Assembly: GCA_036269075.1 (NCBI GenBank)
Contig: DATASX010000073.1
Location: 21,844 to 85,843, forward strand
Direction: 5' to 3'
Length of the DNA: 64,000 nucleotides
Source: Sporichthyaceae bacterium
GTDB lineage: Bacteria > Actinomycetota > Actinomycetes > Sporichthyales > Sporichthyaceae
The notes beneath the pieces were generated by a model, which saw nothing but the letters and a program-made list of their open reading frames with translations, did no database searches and was not told the origin of the DNA. Each line of letters starts with the position of its first letter. The first letter of the stretch is position 1. Positions 33,663-42,616 of the stretch are shown here, one piece after another. The position numbers were made by a program, and so were the translations under genes.

Positions 33663-34358
33663 TTGATCTCGTACCGGCAGGGCGTTGGGTCGGACACCGC
33701 GGTGGTCAGCTTCGTCATCGAACCCGCGCCTGAGTACTCCGGAGGTGCGATCGCGGTGGTCGGTGACTTCAACGGTTGGGACCCGAGTCGCCACGAGTTC
33801 GCGCCCGGCGACGACGGCCGATGGCGGGTCAACGTCGAACTGCACACCGGCCGTCACTACGCCTTCCGGTACGTGACCGAGAGCGGCCACTGGTTCGACG
33901 AGCCCGACGCCCACGGCCATCAGGACAACGGCGTCGGCCAGGCCGACTGCATCCTCGACCTGACCGGCCCCACCGAACCCGCCCCCCGCCCCGCGGGCCT
34001 CGACCTCAACGCGATCCGCGCACGTGTCCAGGCCGCCACCGCCGGCCCGTGGGAACGCCACGGCTGCGACGTGCTGGCCGCCGGCCAACCGGTGCTGCGC
34101 GGGCGCGACGGCGACCCGATTCAGCGCCGGCAGGCCGACCTAGACGCCGAGTTCGTGGCCCACGCCCGCACGGACATCACCACGTTGCTGGCGGCCCTCG
34201 ACGCAACGACGGGCGCCCCGCCGACCGCTGAACGGCCCGAGGGGCGCGGCGCCCACTCACGCCCTGCTCGCGGGGCCGACAGCCCGGCGCCCGCCCGCTT
34301 CCAGCTGCGCTCGGGCCTGGACGGCGCGCGGGCGATGCTCAACCGGCAGAACCCCTGA
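33663..34358 (+). CDS. CBM48-like glycogen-binding domain fused to a small unknown domain
   Basis: 231 aa. Residues ~10-85 match the CBM48/AMPK-beta glycogen-binding fold: VSFVIEPAPEYSGGAIAVVG, DFNGWDPSRHEF, GRWRVNVELHTGRHYAFRYV, with the W and K/R positions of sugar binding. Residues ~118-185 (LNAIRARVQAATAGPWERHG, then ADLDAEFVAHARTDITTLLA) resemble a short domain seen in actinobacterial and phage-associated hypothetical proteins. The combination is unusual. TTG start, upstream GGGGG. No catalytic module. Confidence 0.72.
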   Translation: MISYRQGVGSDTAVVSFVIEPAPEYSGGAIAVVGDFNGWDPSRHEFAPGDDGRWRVNVELHTGRHYAFRYVTESGHWFDEPDAHGHQDNGVGQADCILDLTGPTEPAPRPAGLDLNAIRARVQAATAGPWERHGCDVLAAGQPVLRGRDGDPIQRRQADLDAEFVAHARTDITTLLAALDATTGAPPTAERPEGRGAHSRPARGADSPAPARFQLRSGLDGARAMLNRQNP

Positions 34359-34386
34359 GCCACCAACGGCGCCCGCAGATCCCCCG

Positions 34387-34445
34387 TCTTCTGGCGTGTC
34401 GCGCGCCCTTCCCCTGCCGGGAAGGGCGCCCGACGCGCCAGAAGA
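34387..34445 (+). terminator. Long hairpin terminator
   Basis: A ~27-bp imperfect stem runs from TCTTCTGGCG (34387) to CGCCAGAAGA (34445), with inner arms GCGCCCTTCCC and GGGAAGGGCGC around CTGCC. It separates the CBM48 gene from the zinc operon. Confidence 0.72.
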
Positions 34446-34487
34446 TGCGGTGTTCGCGGGCCGGGCACGCGGGCCTCGCGGTTGTTC

Positions 34488-34529
34488 AATGGAAACCGTT
34501 TCCATTAGTCTGTTGGGAACGGTTTTCAT
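34488..34529 (+). promoter_or_regulatory. Two Zur-like boxes
   Basis: AATGGAAACCGTTTCCATT (34488-34506) is a perfect 19-bp palindrome; TTGGGAACGGTTTTCAT (34513-34529) is a degenerate second copy. Both follow the actinobacterial Zur pattern TGAAAATNATTTTCA. They end 17 bases before the start of a zinc-type ABC operon, so zinc-dependent repression is likely. Confidence 0.75.
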
Positions 34530-34546
34530 CACCAGCGGGGGTCGCT

Positions 34547-35554
34547 GTGCATGTCACGGGCAGGGTCGCCGGGCAACTGGCCCGGTGCGCCGCCTGTCTG
34601 ACTCTGATCGGCGGGTGCGCCACCGCGCCACCGGCCGACGACGCCTCCGGCCCGACGACGGCCAGTTCCTCCGCGCGCCCGGCCGACGCGGCGGCGCCGG
34701 CGTCGGCGGCCGTCTCCGCGACGCCGACCACCCCGCGATTGACGGTTGTCGCCGCCGAGAACGTCTGGGGCTCGATCGCGGCCCAACTGGGCGGCGACCG
34801 GGTCTCCGTCAGCTCCATCGTTGTCAACCCGAACGCCGATCCACACGATTACGAGCCGACCCCGGCCGACGCCCGCCGCATCGTCGCCGCCCGTCTGTTC
34901 ATCCAGAACGGCATCGGTTACGACACTTCGTGGGCTCCGAAGCTCGTCGCGGCCAACCCCGAACCGGGGCGCGACGTGCTCACCGTCGGCGACGTGCTCG
35001 GTCTGAAGGACGGCGACAACCCGCACCAGTGGTACTCCCACGACGGCGTGCTGAAGATGGTCGACGCGATCGTCGCGGAGTACCTGCGGCTCGACGCGGC
35101 CGATTCCGCGACGTTCGAGAGGAACAAGCACGACTTCGAGTCCGACGCACTGGTCCGCTACTCCGAGTTGGAGTCGCGCATCCGCGACAAGTACCGGGGC
35201 ACCCCGATCGGCGCCTCCGAGTCGATCGCCACCCCGCTGGCCGACTCGCTGGACCTGAATCTGCTCACCCCGGCGACGTTCCTCACCGCGATCAGCGAAG
35301 GCACCGACCCGACCGCGGCCGACAAGTCGACGATCGACGACCAGATCAAGAACCGGCAGATCAAGGTCTACCTCTACAACTCGCAGAACGCGACGCCGGA
35401 CGTCAGCACGCAGGTGACCGAGGCCAAGGCCGTCGGCGTCCCCGTCTGCGTGATCACCGAGACGCCGCAACCGGCGGACGCAACGTTCCAGGACTGGATG
35501 GTGAGCGAGTTGTCGCAACTCGAGGCAGCTCTCGCGCAGGCGACGGGGAGCTAG
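34547..35554 (+). CDS. znuA: Zinc/manganese-type ABC transporter substrate-binding lipoprotein
   Basis: 335 aa from GTG 34547 with GGGGG five bases upstream. Lipobox LIGGC, then an Ala/Ser linker, then the cluster A-I fold: NVWGSIAAQLGGDRVSVSSI, NPNADPHDYEPTPADARRIV (first metal His), GDNPHQWYSHDGVLKMVDAI (second His). The third canonical position reads GASESIAT, where many homologues have His, so a Glu/Ser may substitute. It delivers metal to the two permeases encoded downstream. Confidence 0.9.
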   Translation: MHVTGRVAGQLARCAACLTLIGGCATAPPADDASGPTTASSSARPADAAAPASAAVSATPTTPRLTVVAAENVWGSIAAQLGGDRVSVSSIVVNPNADPHDYEPTPADARRIVAARLFIQNGIGYDTSWAPKLVAANPEPGRDVLTVGDVLGLKDGDNPHQWYSHDGVLKMVDAIVAEYLRLDAADSATFERNKHDFESDALVRYSELESRIRDKYRGTPIGASESIATPLADSLDLNLLTPATFLTAISEGTDPTAADKSTIDDQIKNRQIKVYLYNSQNATPDVSTQVTEAKAVGVPVCVITETPQPADATFQDWMVSELSQLEAALAQATGS

Positions 35555-35557
35555 GGC

Positions 35558-36439
35558 ATGACCGGGGCCTCGGTTCATCCCATGGCAGCGCCCGGCGCGG
35601 TGGCGGCGGGCGGTCCGGTCGTCGAGCTCGACAACCTCGCGGCGACCGTCGGCGGCCGGTCCCTGTGGAGCGGGCTCAACCTGAGCGTGCGGGCCGGTGA
35701 GTTCGTGGCGATCCTCGGCCGCAACGGCGCAGGCAAGTCGACGCTGCTGCGGATGCTGCTCGGTCGGCACCCGTACGCGGCCGGCCGGCTCGAGGTGCTC
35801 GGCGAGCGACCCGGAATCGGCGGTGCCGCGGTGGGCTACCTGCCGCAGCGGCGCAGCTTCGACTCCTCAGTACGCATCCGGGGTATCGACGTCGTGCGCC
35901 TGGGCCTCGACGGCCACCGGTGGGGCGTGCCGCTGCCCGGCGGCGGCCCGGACGGGCGGCGGCGCGCGGCCGGGGCCCGAGTGGCCGAGGCGATCGAACT
36001 GGTCGGGGCCTCCGCCTACGCGTCCCGCCCGGTCGGGGAGTGCTCCGGCGGGGAGCAGCAGCGACTGTTGATCGCCCAGGCCCTGGTGCGCCGGCCCCGA
36101 CTGCTGCTGCTCGACGAGCCGCTGGACTCCCTCGACCTGCCCAACCAGGCGGCGATCGCCGCGCTGATCGCGTCGGTGTGCCACAGCCAGGGCGTGGCGG
36201 TGCTGATGGTCGCGCACGACGTGAACCCGATCCTGCCGTTCCTGGACCAGGTCGTATACCTGGGCCACGACGCGGCGGCAAGCGGGCGACCGGAGGACGT
36301 CATCACCGGCCCGACGCTGTCCCGGGTCTTCGACACCCCGGTCGAGGTGCTGCGGACCTCGGACGGCCGGCTGGTCGTCGTCGGCGGATCGCACGTGCAC
36401 GACGAGTCCGGGTACGTCGAGGGCGGGCGTGTCCACTGA
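35558..36439 (+). CDS. znuC: Zinc-type ABC transporter ATP-binding protein
   Basis: 293 aa. Walker A GRNGAGKST, Q-loop GYLPQRRSFD, signature CSGGEQQRLLIAQAL, Walker B LLLLDEPLDSLD, H-loop MVAHDVN. It starts three bases after the binding-protein stop and overlaps the first permease by 11 bases. ZnuC/TroB subgroup by gene context. Confidence 0.92.
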   Translation: MTGASVHPMAAPGAVAAGGPVVELDNLAATVGGRSLWSGLNLSVRAGEFVAILGRNGAGKSTLLRMLLGRHPYAAGRLEVLGERPGIGGAAVGYLPQRRSFDSSVRIRGIDVVRLGLDGHRWGVPLPGGGPDGRRRAAGARVAEAIELVGASAYASRPVGECSGGEQQRLLIAQALVRRPRLLLLDEPLDSLDLPNQAAIAALIASVCHSQGVAVLMVAHDVNPILPFLDQVVYLGHDAAASGRPEDVITGPTLSRVFDTPVEVLRTSDGRLVVVGGSHVHDESGYVEGGRVH

Positions 36440-37295
36440 CCCGCACCTGACCTGGAACCTGGTCACCGATCTGCGGCAGATCTGGTCGCTGCCCTCGATG
36501 GTCAACGCCTACCGGGCAGGCAGCATCATCGCGGTGGTCGCCGGAATTGCAGGCTGGTTCCTCGTGCTGCGCCGGCAGGCCTTCGCCGCGCACACCGTCG
36601 CGGTCGCCGGGTTCCCCGGCGCGGCCGGCGCGGTGCTGCTCGGGGCCGGCGCCGAGTGGGGTTACTACGGCGGGTGCATCGGCGCCGCACTGGTGCTGGC
36701 CGCACTGGCCGCGCCCGGCTCGGCCGGTCCGGCCCGCGACTCCTCGCTGACCGGCGTGGTGCAGGCGTTCGTCCTGGCCTGCGGCATGTTGTTCGCCTCG
36801 CAGTATCACGGCTTCCTCAACGGCGTGAACGCCTTGCTGTTCGGCACTTTCCTCGGGGTGACCGACCGCGACGTGCACACGGTCGCCCTCGTCGCGGTGG
36901 TCGCGACGGTTGCGCTGGTCGCGATCGGTCGACCGTTGTTGTTCGCCTCGGTGGACCCGGCGGTCGCGGCCGCGCGCGGGGTTCCGGTGCGGGCGCTGGG
37001 GGTGGCGTTCCTGCTCGTGCTCGGCGCCGTGGTGGCGCAGGTGTCGCAGACGACCGGTTCGTTGCTGGTCTTCGCGTTGCTGGTGACGCCGGCCGCGACG
37101 GCCCAACTGGTCACCGCCCGGCCCCTGCTGGGGCTGGCGCTGTCGGTCGGGCTGGCCGAGTTGGTGGTCTGGTTCGGGCTCGGTGCGGCGTACTTCTCCC
37201 CCTATCCGATCGGGTTCTTCGTCTCGACGTTCGCCTTCGCGACCTGGGTACTGGCCTGGGCCGGCTCGACGCTGGCACGGACGGTGCGCGCATGA
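36429..37295 (+). CDS. znuB: Metal ABC transporter permease (ABC-3 family), first
   Basis: 288 aa, about eight membrane helices. AGIAGWFLVLRRQAFAAHTV and the domain-end VDPAVAAARGVPVRALGVAF are typical of ABC-3 permeases (TroC/ZnuB). GTG start inside the ATPase gene; the stop overlaps the next permease (ATGA). A heteromeric channel with the next gene product is likely. Confidence 0.9.
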   Translation: MSTDPHLTWNLVTDLRQIWSLPSMVNAYRAGSIIAVVAGIAGWFLVLRRQAFAAHTVAVAGFPGAAGAVLLGAGAEWGYYGGCIGAALVLAALAAPGSAGPARDSSLTGVVQAFVLACGMLFASQYHGFLNGVNALLFGTFLGVTDRDVHTVALVAVVATVALVAIGRPLLFASVDPAVAAARGVPVRALGVAFLLVLGAVVAQVSQTTGSLLVFALLVTPAATAQLVTARPLLGLALSVGLAELVVWFGLGAAYFSPYPIGFFVSTFAFATWVLAWAGSTLARTVRA

Positions 37296-38128
37296 GTCTT
37301 TTCCGGCACGCATTCGAGGTGCGGGCGCTGCTGGCGGGTAGCGGGATCGCGGCGGCGGGCGGCGCGGTCGGGTACTTCCTGGTGCTGCGGGCCCAGGTGT
37401 TCACCGCCGACGCGCTCTCGCACGTCGCGTTCACCGGGGCCGCGGCGGCGCTGGCTTTCGGCGTCGATCTGCGGGTGGGCCTGTTCGTGGCGACGGTGGC
37501 GGTCGCGCTGCTGATCGCCGGTCTCGGCCGCCGCGGCAACGCCGACGACGTCGTCATCGGCAGCGTCTACGTGTGGCTGCTCGGGCTCGGCGTGTTCTTC
37601 CTGACCCGCTACACGACGCACGGATCGGGCACCGGCAACGGCTCGGCGACCACCGCGGTGCTGTTCGGCTCGATCCTCGGGTTGTCCGCCCAGGCCGCCC
37701 AGGTCGCCGCGCTGATCGGGATCGCGGTCCTCGTAGCGGTGGTCGCGATGGGCCGTCCACTGCTGTTCGCGACCCTCGACCCGGCCGTCGCCGCCGCCCG
37801 TGGGGTACCCGTGCGGACGATCTCCGCGGCGTTCCTGGCGTTGGTCGGACTGGCCGCGGCCGAGGCCACCCAGGCCGTCGGTGCGCTGCTGCTGCTGGCC
37901 CTGATCGCGGCCCCCGCCGGGGCGGCGCTGGCGCTGACCGCCCGACCGTTCCGGGGTCTGGCGCTGTCGGTCGCGCTCGCGGTCGGCGCTGTCTGGGCCG
38001 GGCTCGTGCTGGCCTATCAATTCCCCCGGCTACCACCGAGCTTCGCGATCACGGCGGTGGCGACAGCCGCCAACGCGGCCGCGTTGATCCACCGTCACCG
38101 GTCCACCCGTTCGGCTGCGCACACGTGA
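37292..38128 (+). CDS. Metal ABC transporter permease (ABC-3 family), second
   Basis: 278 aa, about eight helices. GAVGYFLVLRAQVFTADALS and the conserved LDPAVAAARGVPVRTISAAF again place it in ABC-3. It is clearly homologous to the preceding permease, suggesting ancient duplication and a heterodimeric translocation channel. The C-terminus ends in a basic His/Arg tail (IHRHRSTRSAAHT). Confidence 0.9.
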   Translation: MSLFRHAFEVRALLAGSGIAAAGGAVGYFLVLRAQVFTADALSHVAFTGAAAALAFGVDLRVGLFVATVAVALLIAGLGRRGNADDVVIGSVYVWLLGLGVFFLTRYTTHGSGTGNGSATTAVLFGSILGLSAQAAQVAALIGIAVLVAVVAMGRPLLFATLDPAVAAARGVPVRTISAAFLALVGLAAAEATQAVGALLLLALIAAPAGAALALTARPFRGLALSVALAVGAVWAGLVLAYQFPRLPPSFAITAVATAANAAALIHRHRSTRSAAHT

Positions 38129-38217
38129 CGTACGCGGGAGAATCGGGTCGAATCCGGACGGACGGACGCCGACCGGGGGGCGGCTCACTGGTTGGGACTC
38201 GTCGCTTCGGAGGTCTG

Positions 38218-40581
38218 TTGTCCAGGATCGGCCCACGGGCCTCAGCGGGCGTTCTCGCCCTCGGCCTACTCGCGGCGGGCACGGTGGTCTCCACACCCCA
38301 CGCGCGCGCCGACGTCGGCCTGCACCGCACCAGCGACGTCCTCGCAATCCCGGGTTCGCTGCTCGGGCCCGCGCCGGGCGAGCACCGGATGAACCTCCAG
38401 CTCTCACTCACCGACCCGTGGGTCGCCCAGGAGGAGGCACTGACCGCCGCCCTCGTCGACCCGGCCTCGCCGGTCTACCGCAAGTTCCTGACCCCGGCCG
38501 AGTACGCGACCCGGTTCGCGATCCCGGCGACCGAGCGCGCGACCGTCACCGACTGGCTGCGGGCCGGCGGGTTGCACGTCGACCGGGTCTCCGGCACCGG
38601 AGACCGGATGTCGGTCAGTGGAACGGTCGGGGCCGTCCAGCGGCTGCTCTCGGTGCACCTGAGCCAGTACCAGGCCGCCGGCCGCACGTTCCTGGCCAAC
38701 GATGTCGCACCGCTGGTGCCCGGACCGGTCCGCGCGGTGATCGGCCTGAACACCTGGCACCGGTTCGCCCCGGTGCACCCGCCGCGCACGTCCGCGGTGC
38801 GACCGCAGGTTGGCCTGTTCGCCGGGAACATCGACGTCCACCAGCTCTGGGCCGCCTACGACGCCCCGGCGGGCGACGAGGGCCAGGGCGTGCGCATCGG
38901 CGTCTTCATGGCCGGCAACACCGACCCGATCACCGGCAGCCTGCGGGTCTTCGAGGACCGCGAGAAGCTGCCCCGCGTCCCGGTCCGGGTGGTGCGTGCC
39001 CAGCCCGGCCCGGTCGACCAGTTCGGCGCCAACGACGGCGCCGACGAGTGGGAGCTCGATACCCAGTCGGCGACCGGGATGGCACCGCAGGTGTCCGAGC
39101 TCGACCTCTACACCGCGAAGTCGTTGGCGGACGGCGACATCATCGCCGAGTTCGCCTACTGGGCCGACGACCCGACCGGGCCGGACTACATGAACGCCAG
39201 CTTCGGCGGCTGCGAGGCCAGCCCGCTGTCCGGGCAGATCTCCAAGGGCGGCGCCGGGGTGGCGCTGGGCAACGAGATCCAGGACGCCATCGAGAAGTCG
39301 CTGCGGCAGGCGTTCGCGGAGGGGCGGACCGTGTTCGCCGCGTCCGGCGACACCGGTAGCTCCTGCACCCCGGTCTCGCTGCCGGTGGTCGGCGGCGGCA
39401 ACGGCGTGGCCAACCAGGTTTACCCGGCCCAGCTGTACCCGGCGGCCAGCCCGTACGTGACCGCGGTGGGCGGGACGGTGGTCGCCCTGGCGAAGGACGG
39501 GGCCCGGAAGTCCGAGGAGGCCTGGGCCTTCGGCGGCGGCGGGTCGGCGCTGTTCATCGCCCGGCCGAGCTGGCAGGCCACGGAGTCCGCCGTGAACCGG
39601 CCGTGCCTGCTGATGGGCGCCGACGGCGTCGCGATGACCCCCGGAACGACCTGCCGCGGCGTCCCGGACATCGCCGCGATGTCCGGCAACAACCTGCAAG
39701 GCCTGAAGATCATCGGCTACGACGCGCCCTCGATGGCCAGCGGCACCAGCCTGGCCAGCCCGCTGGCGATGGGGTCCTGGGCCCGGGTGGCCGCCGCGGT
39801 GCGCAACCGGCTGGGACCGGTCGCGCCGGTGCTGTACCGGCTGACCGCCGAGCAGCGGGCCAGCGACCTCTTCGACATCACCAAGGGTGAGCTCGTCGGC
39901 AACGGGCTGAACGTGCCCGGGCCGGGCTGGGACTACACCAGCGGATACGGCGTGCTCGACATCGCCCACCTGGCGCGGGACCTCGGCGGGCGGACCACGC
40001 CGGTCCACCCGGCCGGCCCGGCGCGAGTCCCCGACCCGCCGACCGGCGCCGTGGCGGGCAACAAGATCGCGTGCCTGCCGTTCGGCACCTCCCCGGTCGG
40101 CAACGTGGGGGTCTCCGCCCTCGGCGACCCCGGGACCTCGCTCGACATCACCTCGGCGACCATGACGTCGAGCCCCGACGGCAAGTCGCTGGTGATCACC
40201 GTGTCCGGGCCGGCGCTGAGCCCGCAGCCGCCGCTGGGGGCCTCGCTGACCACGATCAACGTGCACTGGGTCTACGACGGCAAGACCTGGGCGGCGGACA
40301 CCGACACCGGCCCGGGCGGCCAGCCAGTGGGCTCGGTCCGCTCGATCACGCCCAGCGACGACCCGGTGCCAACCGGCGCCGCCAAGGACACCCGCACCGT
40401 GTTCTCCGCCAAGTGGGAGGACCACTCGCTGATCATGACGATCCCGCTGAGCGCGATCGGGTCCCCGCCGCCCGGCGCCCGGCTGAGCGAGCCGGTCGCC
40501 CTTGCGGGCAGCGACGGCGGCGTCGGGGACGTGGCCGGGCCGCAGTACGACTACACGGTGGGCCAGCGCTGCAAGCGCTGA
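38218..40581 (+). CDS. Secreted S53 family (sedolisin/kumamolisin-like) peptidase
   Basis: 787 aa. Signal peptide SRIGPRASAGVLALGLLAAG ... THARADVG-type end; then a pro-domain (residues ~45-190: PVYRKFLTPAEYATRFAIP). The catalytic domain has the Glu/Asp pair in DEWELDTQSATG near residue 280, SFGGCE with the oxyanion-hole region, and the nucleophile in SMASGTSLASP near residue 507. The last ~180 residues are an extra beta-rich domain. I use TTG 38218 (GGAGG four bases upstream) since it yields a tidy signal peptide; GTG 38125 overlaps the permease stop. An acid-acting endopeptidase by family. Confidence 0.9.
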   Translation: MSRIGPRASAGVLALGLLAAGTVVSTPHARADVGLHRTSDVLAIPGSLLGPAPGEHRMNLQLSLTDPWVAQEEALTAALVDPASPVYRKFLTPAEYATRFAIPATERATVTDWLRAGGLHVDRVSGTGDRMSVSGTVGAVQRLLSVHLSQYQAAGRTFLANDVAPLVPGPVRAVIGLNTWHRFAPVHPPRTSAVRPQVGLFAGNIDVHQLWAAYDAPAGDEGQGVRIGVFMAGNTDPITGSLRVFEDREKLPRVPVRVVRAQPGPVDQFGANDGADEWELDTQSATGMAPQVSELDLYTAKSLADGDIIAEFAYWADDPTGPDYMNASFGGCEASPLSGQISKGGAGVALGNEIQDAIEKSLRQAFAEGRTVFAASGDTGSSCTPVSLPVVGGGNGVANQVYPAQLYPAASPYVTAVGGTVVALAKDGARKSEEAWAFGGGGSALFIARPSWQATESAVNRPCLLMGADGVAMTPGTTCRGVPDIAAMSGNNLQGLKIIGYDAPSMASGTSLASPLAMGSWARVAAAVRNRLGPVAPVLYRLTAEQRASDLFDITKGELVGNGLNVPGPGWDYTSGYGVLDIAHLARDLGGRTTPVHPAGPARVPDPPTGAVAGNKIACLPFGTSPVGNVGVSALGDPGTSLDITSATMTSSPDGKSLVITVSGPALSPQPPLGASLTTINVHWVYDGKTWAADTDTGPGGQPVGSVRSITPSDDPVPTGAAKDTRTVFSAKWEDHSLIMTIPLSAIGSPPPGARLSEPVALAGSDGGVGDVAGPQYDYTVGQRCKR

Positions 40582-40698
40582 CCACAACGATTTGGTCGAC
40601 CGGCCGCGGGCCTGGGCCGGTCGCCGGCCGGGGGCGGCGAGAATCGGCTCGATGATCGAATCCGCTGCCGCACCGTCCGGCCCCGGGACGGGCGGGTC

Positions 40699-41952
40699 AT
40701 GAGCGGCCGACGGGCACGGCGCCCCGAGGCCGGCCACGGGCACGGCCACGGACACGGGGGCTCCGACGTCGGCCTGCGGGGCCGCGCCGCTGCCGCGTTG
40801 TGGGGCTCGATGGTGGCCTTCGCCGCCCTGACGATCGTCGCGATGGCGCTGCTGTGGCCGCGGCACGCCACCCCGTCGCTGCCCGACCTGCCCGGCGACC
40901 AACCCGCGAACCTGGTGCACGCCCGCGTGCTCTCGACCAACCCCTACCAGTGCGAGGGGACCGGGAGCAGCATCGGGCCGAACGGGCAACCGACCAAGGT
41001 GCTCTGCGGGCAGGCCAACGTCCGGATCACCAGCGGCCCGACCAAGGGCGACGCGGCGACTGTGCTGCTGCAGCCCGAGGTCTACCGCACCGGGATCAGC
41101 CACGGCGAGGACCTGCTGGTCTCCCGCTTCCCGCCGCAGCCCGGCGAGACCACCAAGGCCGACTACGCCTTCGCCGACTTCGCCCGCGGCTCTCCGATGG
41201 TGTGGCTCGGCGTGCTGTTCGCGTTGGTGGTGGTCGTCGTCGCACGGTTGCGCGGACTGGCGGCGTTGGTCGGGTTGGGCGTCTCCGCGCTGGTGATCAC
41301 CAAGTTCGTGCTGCCCGCCCTGCTCGACGGGCGGCCGGCGCTGCTGGTCGGCGTGGTCGGCGGCGCGGCGATCATGTTCACGGTCGTCTACGCCGCGCAC
41401 GGCATTTCGGTCCGCACCAGCACGGCGCTGCTCGGGACGTTGCTCGGGCTGACGGTGACCGCCGGGCTGGGCACCTGGGCGGTCAACGGCTTCCACCTGA
41501 CCGGTGTCTCCGGGGAGGACGACCAGTACCTCACCGCGGTGGCCGGGCAGATCAGCCTGCCCGCGGTACTGCTGTGCGGGATCGTGATCGCCTCGCTCGG
41601 CGTGCTCAACGACATCACCGTCACCCAGGCCGCCGCGGTCTGGGAGCTGCACGCCACCGACCCGGCCCAGTCGACGGCCCGGCTGTTCCGCTCGGCGATG
41701 CGGATCGGCCGCGACCACATCGCCTCGACCGTCTACACGCTGGTCTTCGCCTACGCCGGGGCGGCGTTGCCGATCCTGCTGCTCATCGACATCTCGCACC
41801 AGCCGACCTCCAGCGTGCTGACCTCCGAGCCGCTGGCCGAGGAGATCGCGCGCACGCTGGCCGGCTCGATCGGCCTGGTGCTGGCCGTGCCGTTGACCAC
41901 CGCGATCGCCGTGGCCCTGGCCCGCCGCAGTACGCCCGGAAGGTTGGGGTAG
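40699..41952 (+). CDS. YibE/F-family membrane protein
   Basis: 417 aa. A His/Gly-rich cytoplasmic start (EAGHGHGHGHGGSD), one helix, an extracytosolic domain (residues ~70-165), then about seven helices containing IASLGVLNDITVTQAAAVWE, the family hallmark. YibE/F proteins are of unknown transport function. The HGHGHGHG tail could bind metal (inference) and the gene follows a zinc operon and secreted peptidase. Confidence 0.87.
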   Translation: MSGRRARRPEAGHGHGHGHGGSDVGLRGRAAAALWGSMVAFAALTIVAMALLWPRHATPSLPDLPGDQPANLVHARVLSTNPYQCEGTGSSIGPNGQPTKVLCGQANVRITSGPTKGDAATVLLQPEVYRTGISHGEDLLVSRFPPQPGETTKADYAFADFARGSPMVWLGVLFALVVVVVARLRGLAALVGLGVSALVITKFVLPALLDGRPALLVGVVGGAAIMFTVVYAAHGISVRTSTALLGTLLGLTVTAGLGTWAVNGFHLTGVSGEDDQYLTAVAGQISLPAVLLCGIVIASLGVLNDITVTQAAAVWELHATDPAQSTARLFRSAMRIGRDHIASTVYTLVFAYAGAALPILLLIDISHQPTSSVLTSEPLAEEIARTLAGSIGLVLAVPLTTAIAVALARRSTPGRLG

Positions 41953-41985
41953 TCCTCCGGCGATCACCGATCCCAGGAGGTGGGC

Positions 41986-42606
41986 ATGCCGGCGGTATCC
42001 ACTCGAACGGTCGAGGTCCTGCCCGAGTGGGAAGCGTTCGCGTCGGCGGTGTCGGCCCGGCGACCGGACTCGGGGACGTGGTGCGAGGCGTGGACCGCCC
42101 GCGACATCCTCGTCCACCAGACGGGCAACGCCGAGGAGTTGGCGCGGGTGCTGGCCGAGCACCTGGCGGGCCGGGCCGTCCGCACCCGGCCGTTCGAGTA
42201 ACGGGAGGCGTGCTACCGGGCGATGGACGCTGCTGATCTGTGGACGGCGTTGCAGCGGCGCCTGGACCAATTGTCGGAGGTGGCTCAGGCCGCCGCGGAG
42301 CACGACCCCGACGAAGAGGTGGCCTGGACCGGGCTGGTGCGCGGCTCGGCGGCGCTGGAGCCAGGCGCCGGCCCGGTCGAGGGTCGGCTGCGGGTGGCCG
42401 GGACCGACGACGTGCTGGTGCGGGCCGACCGGGCCGGCACCCGCATCGAGCTGGTCCCGGCCCAGGGGCCCGCCACGTTGGAGACCGACGCCGCGGCCCG
42501 GACGCTGATGCTGTGGGGCCGGCGGACCGCCGACCCGGGCCGCTGGCGCAGCGACGTCGGCCCGGAGGAGCTGCGGCGGGTCCGTTCGTTGCTGGCCGGC
42601 TACTGA
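41986..42606 (+). pseudogene. Maleylpyruvate-isomerase-family gene, disrupted by a nonsense codon and internal deletion
   Basis: A perfect AGGAGG lies five bases before ATG 41986, and the first 72 codons read as the family N-terminus (WCEAWTARDILVHQTGNAEE). An in-frame TAA then interrupts after RTRPFE; the same frame continues REACYRAMDAADLWTALQRR and EVAWTG. From there it jumps directly to a C-terminal domain (LVRGSAALEPG ... RTLMLWGRR), missing the ~130 residues, including the metal-binding helix, that family members have in between. A single substitution such as GAA to TAA would make the stop. A relic of a gene like 14070-14891. Confidence 0.75.
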
Positions 42607-42616
42607 TCCCGTCGAG

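Noticed and set aside
34551..34580. ATG at 34551 as start of the zinc-binding lipoprotein
   Set aside because: It is in a different frame from the lipobox and the rest of the protein; GTG 34547 is in frame with a ribosome binding site.
38404..42303. 1299-codon open frame on the minus strand
   Set aside because: Opposite to the S53 peptidase and YibE/F genes, whose motifs are clear; the antisense product is Gln/Arg/Asp-rich with no known domain.
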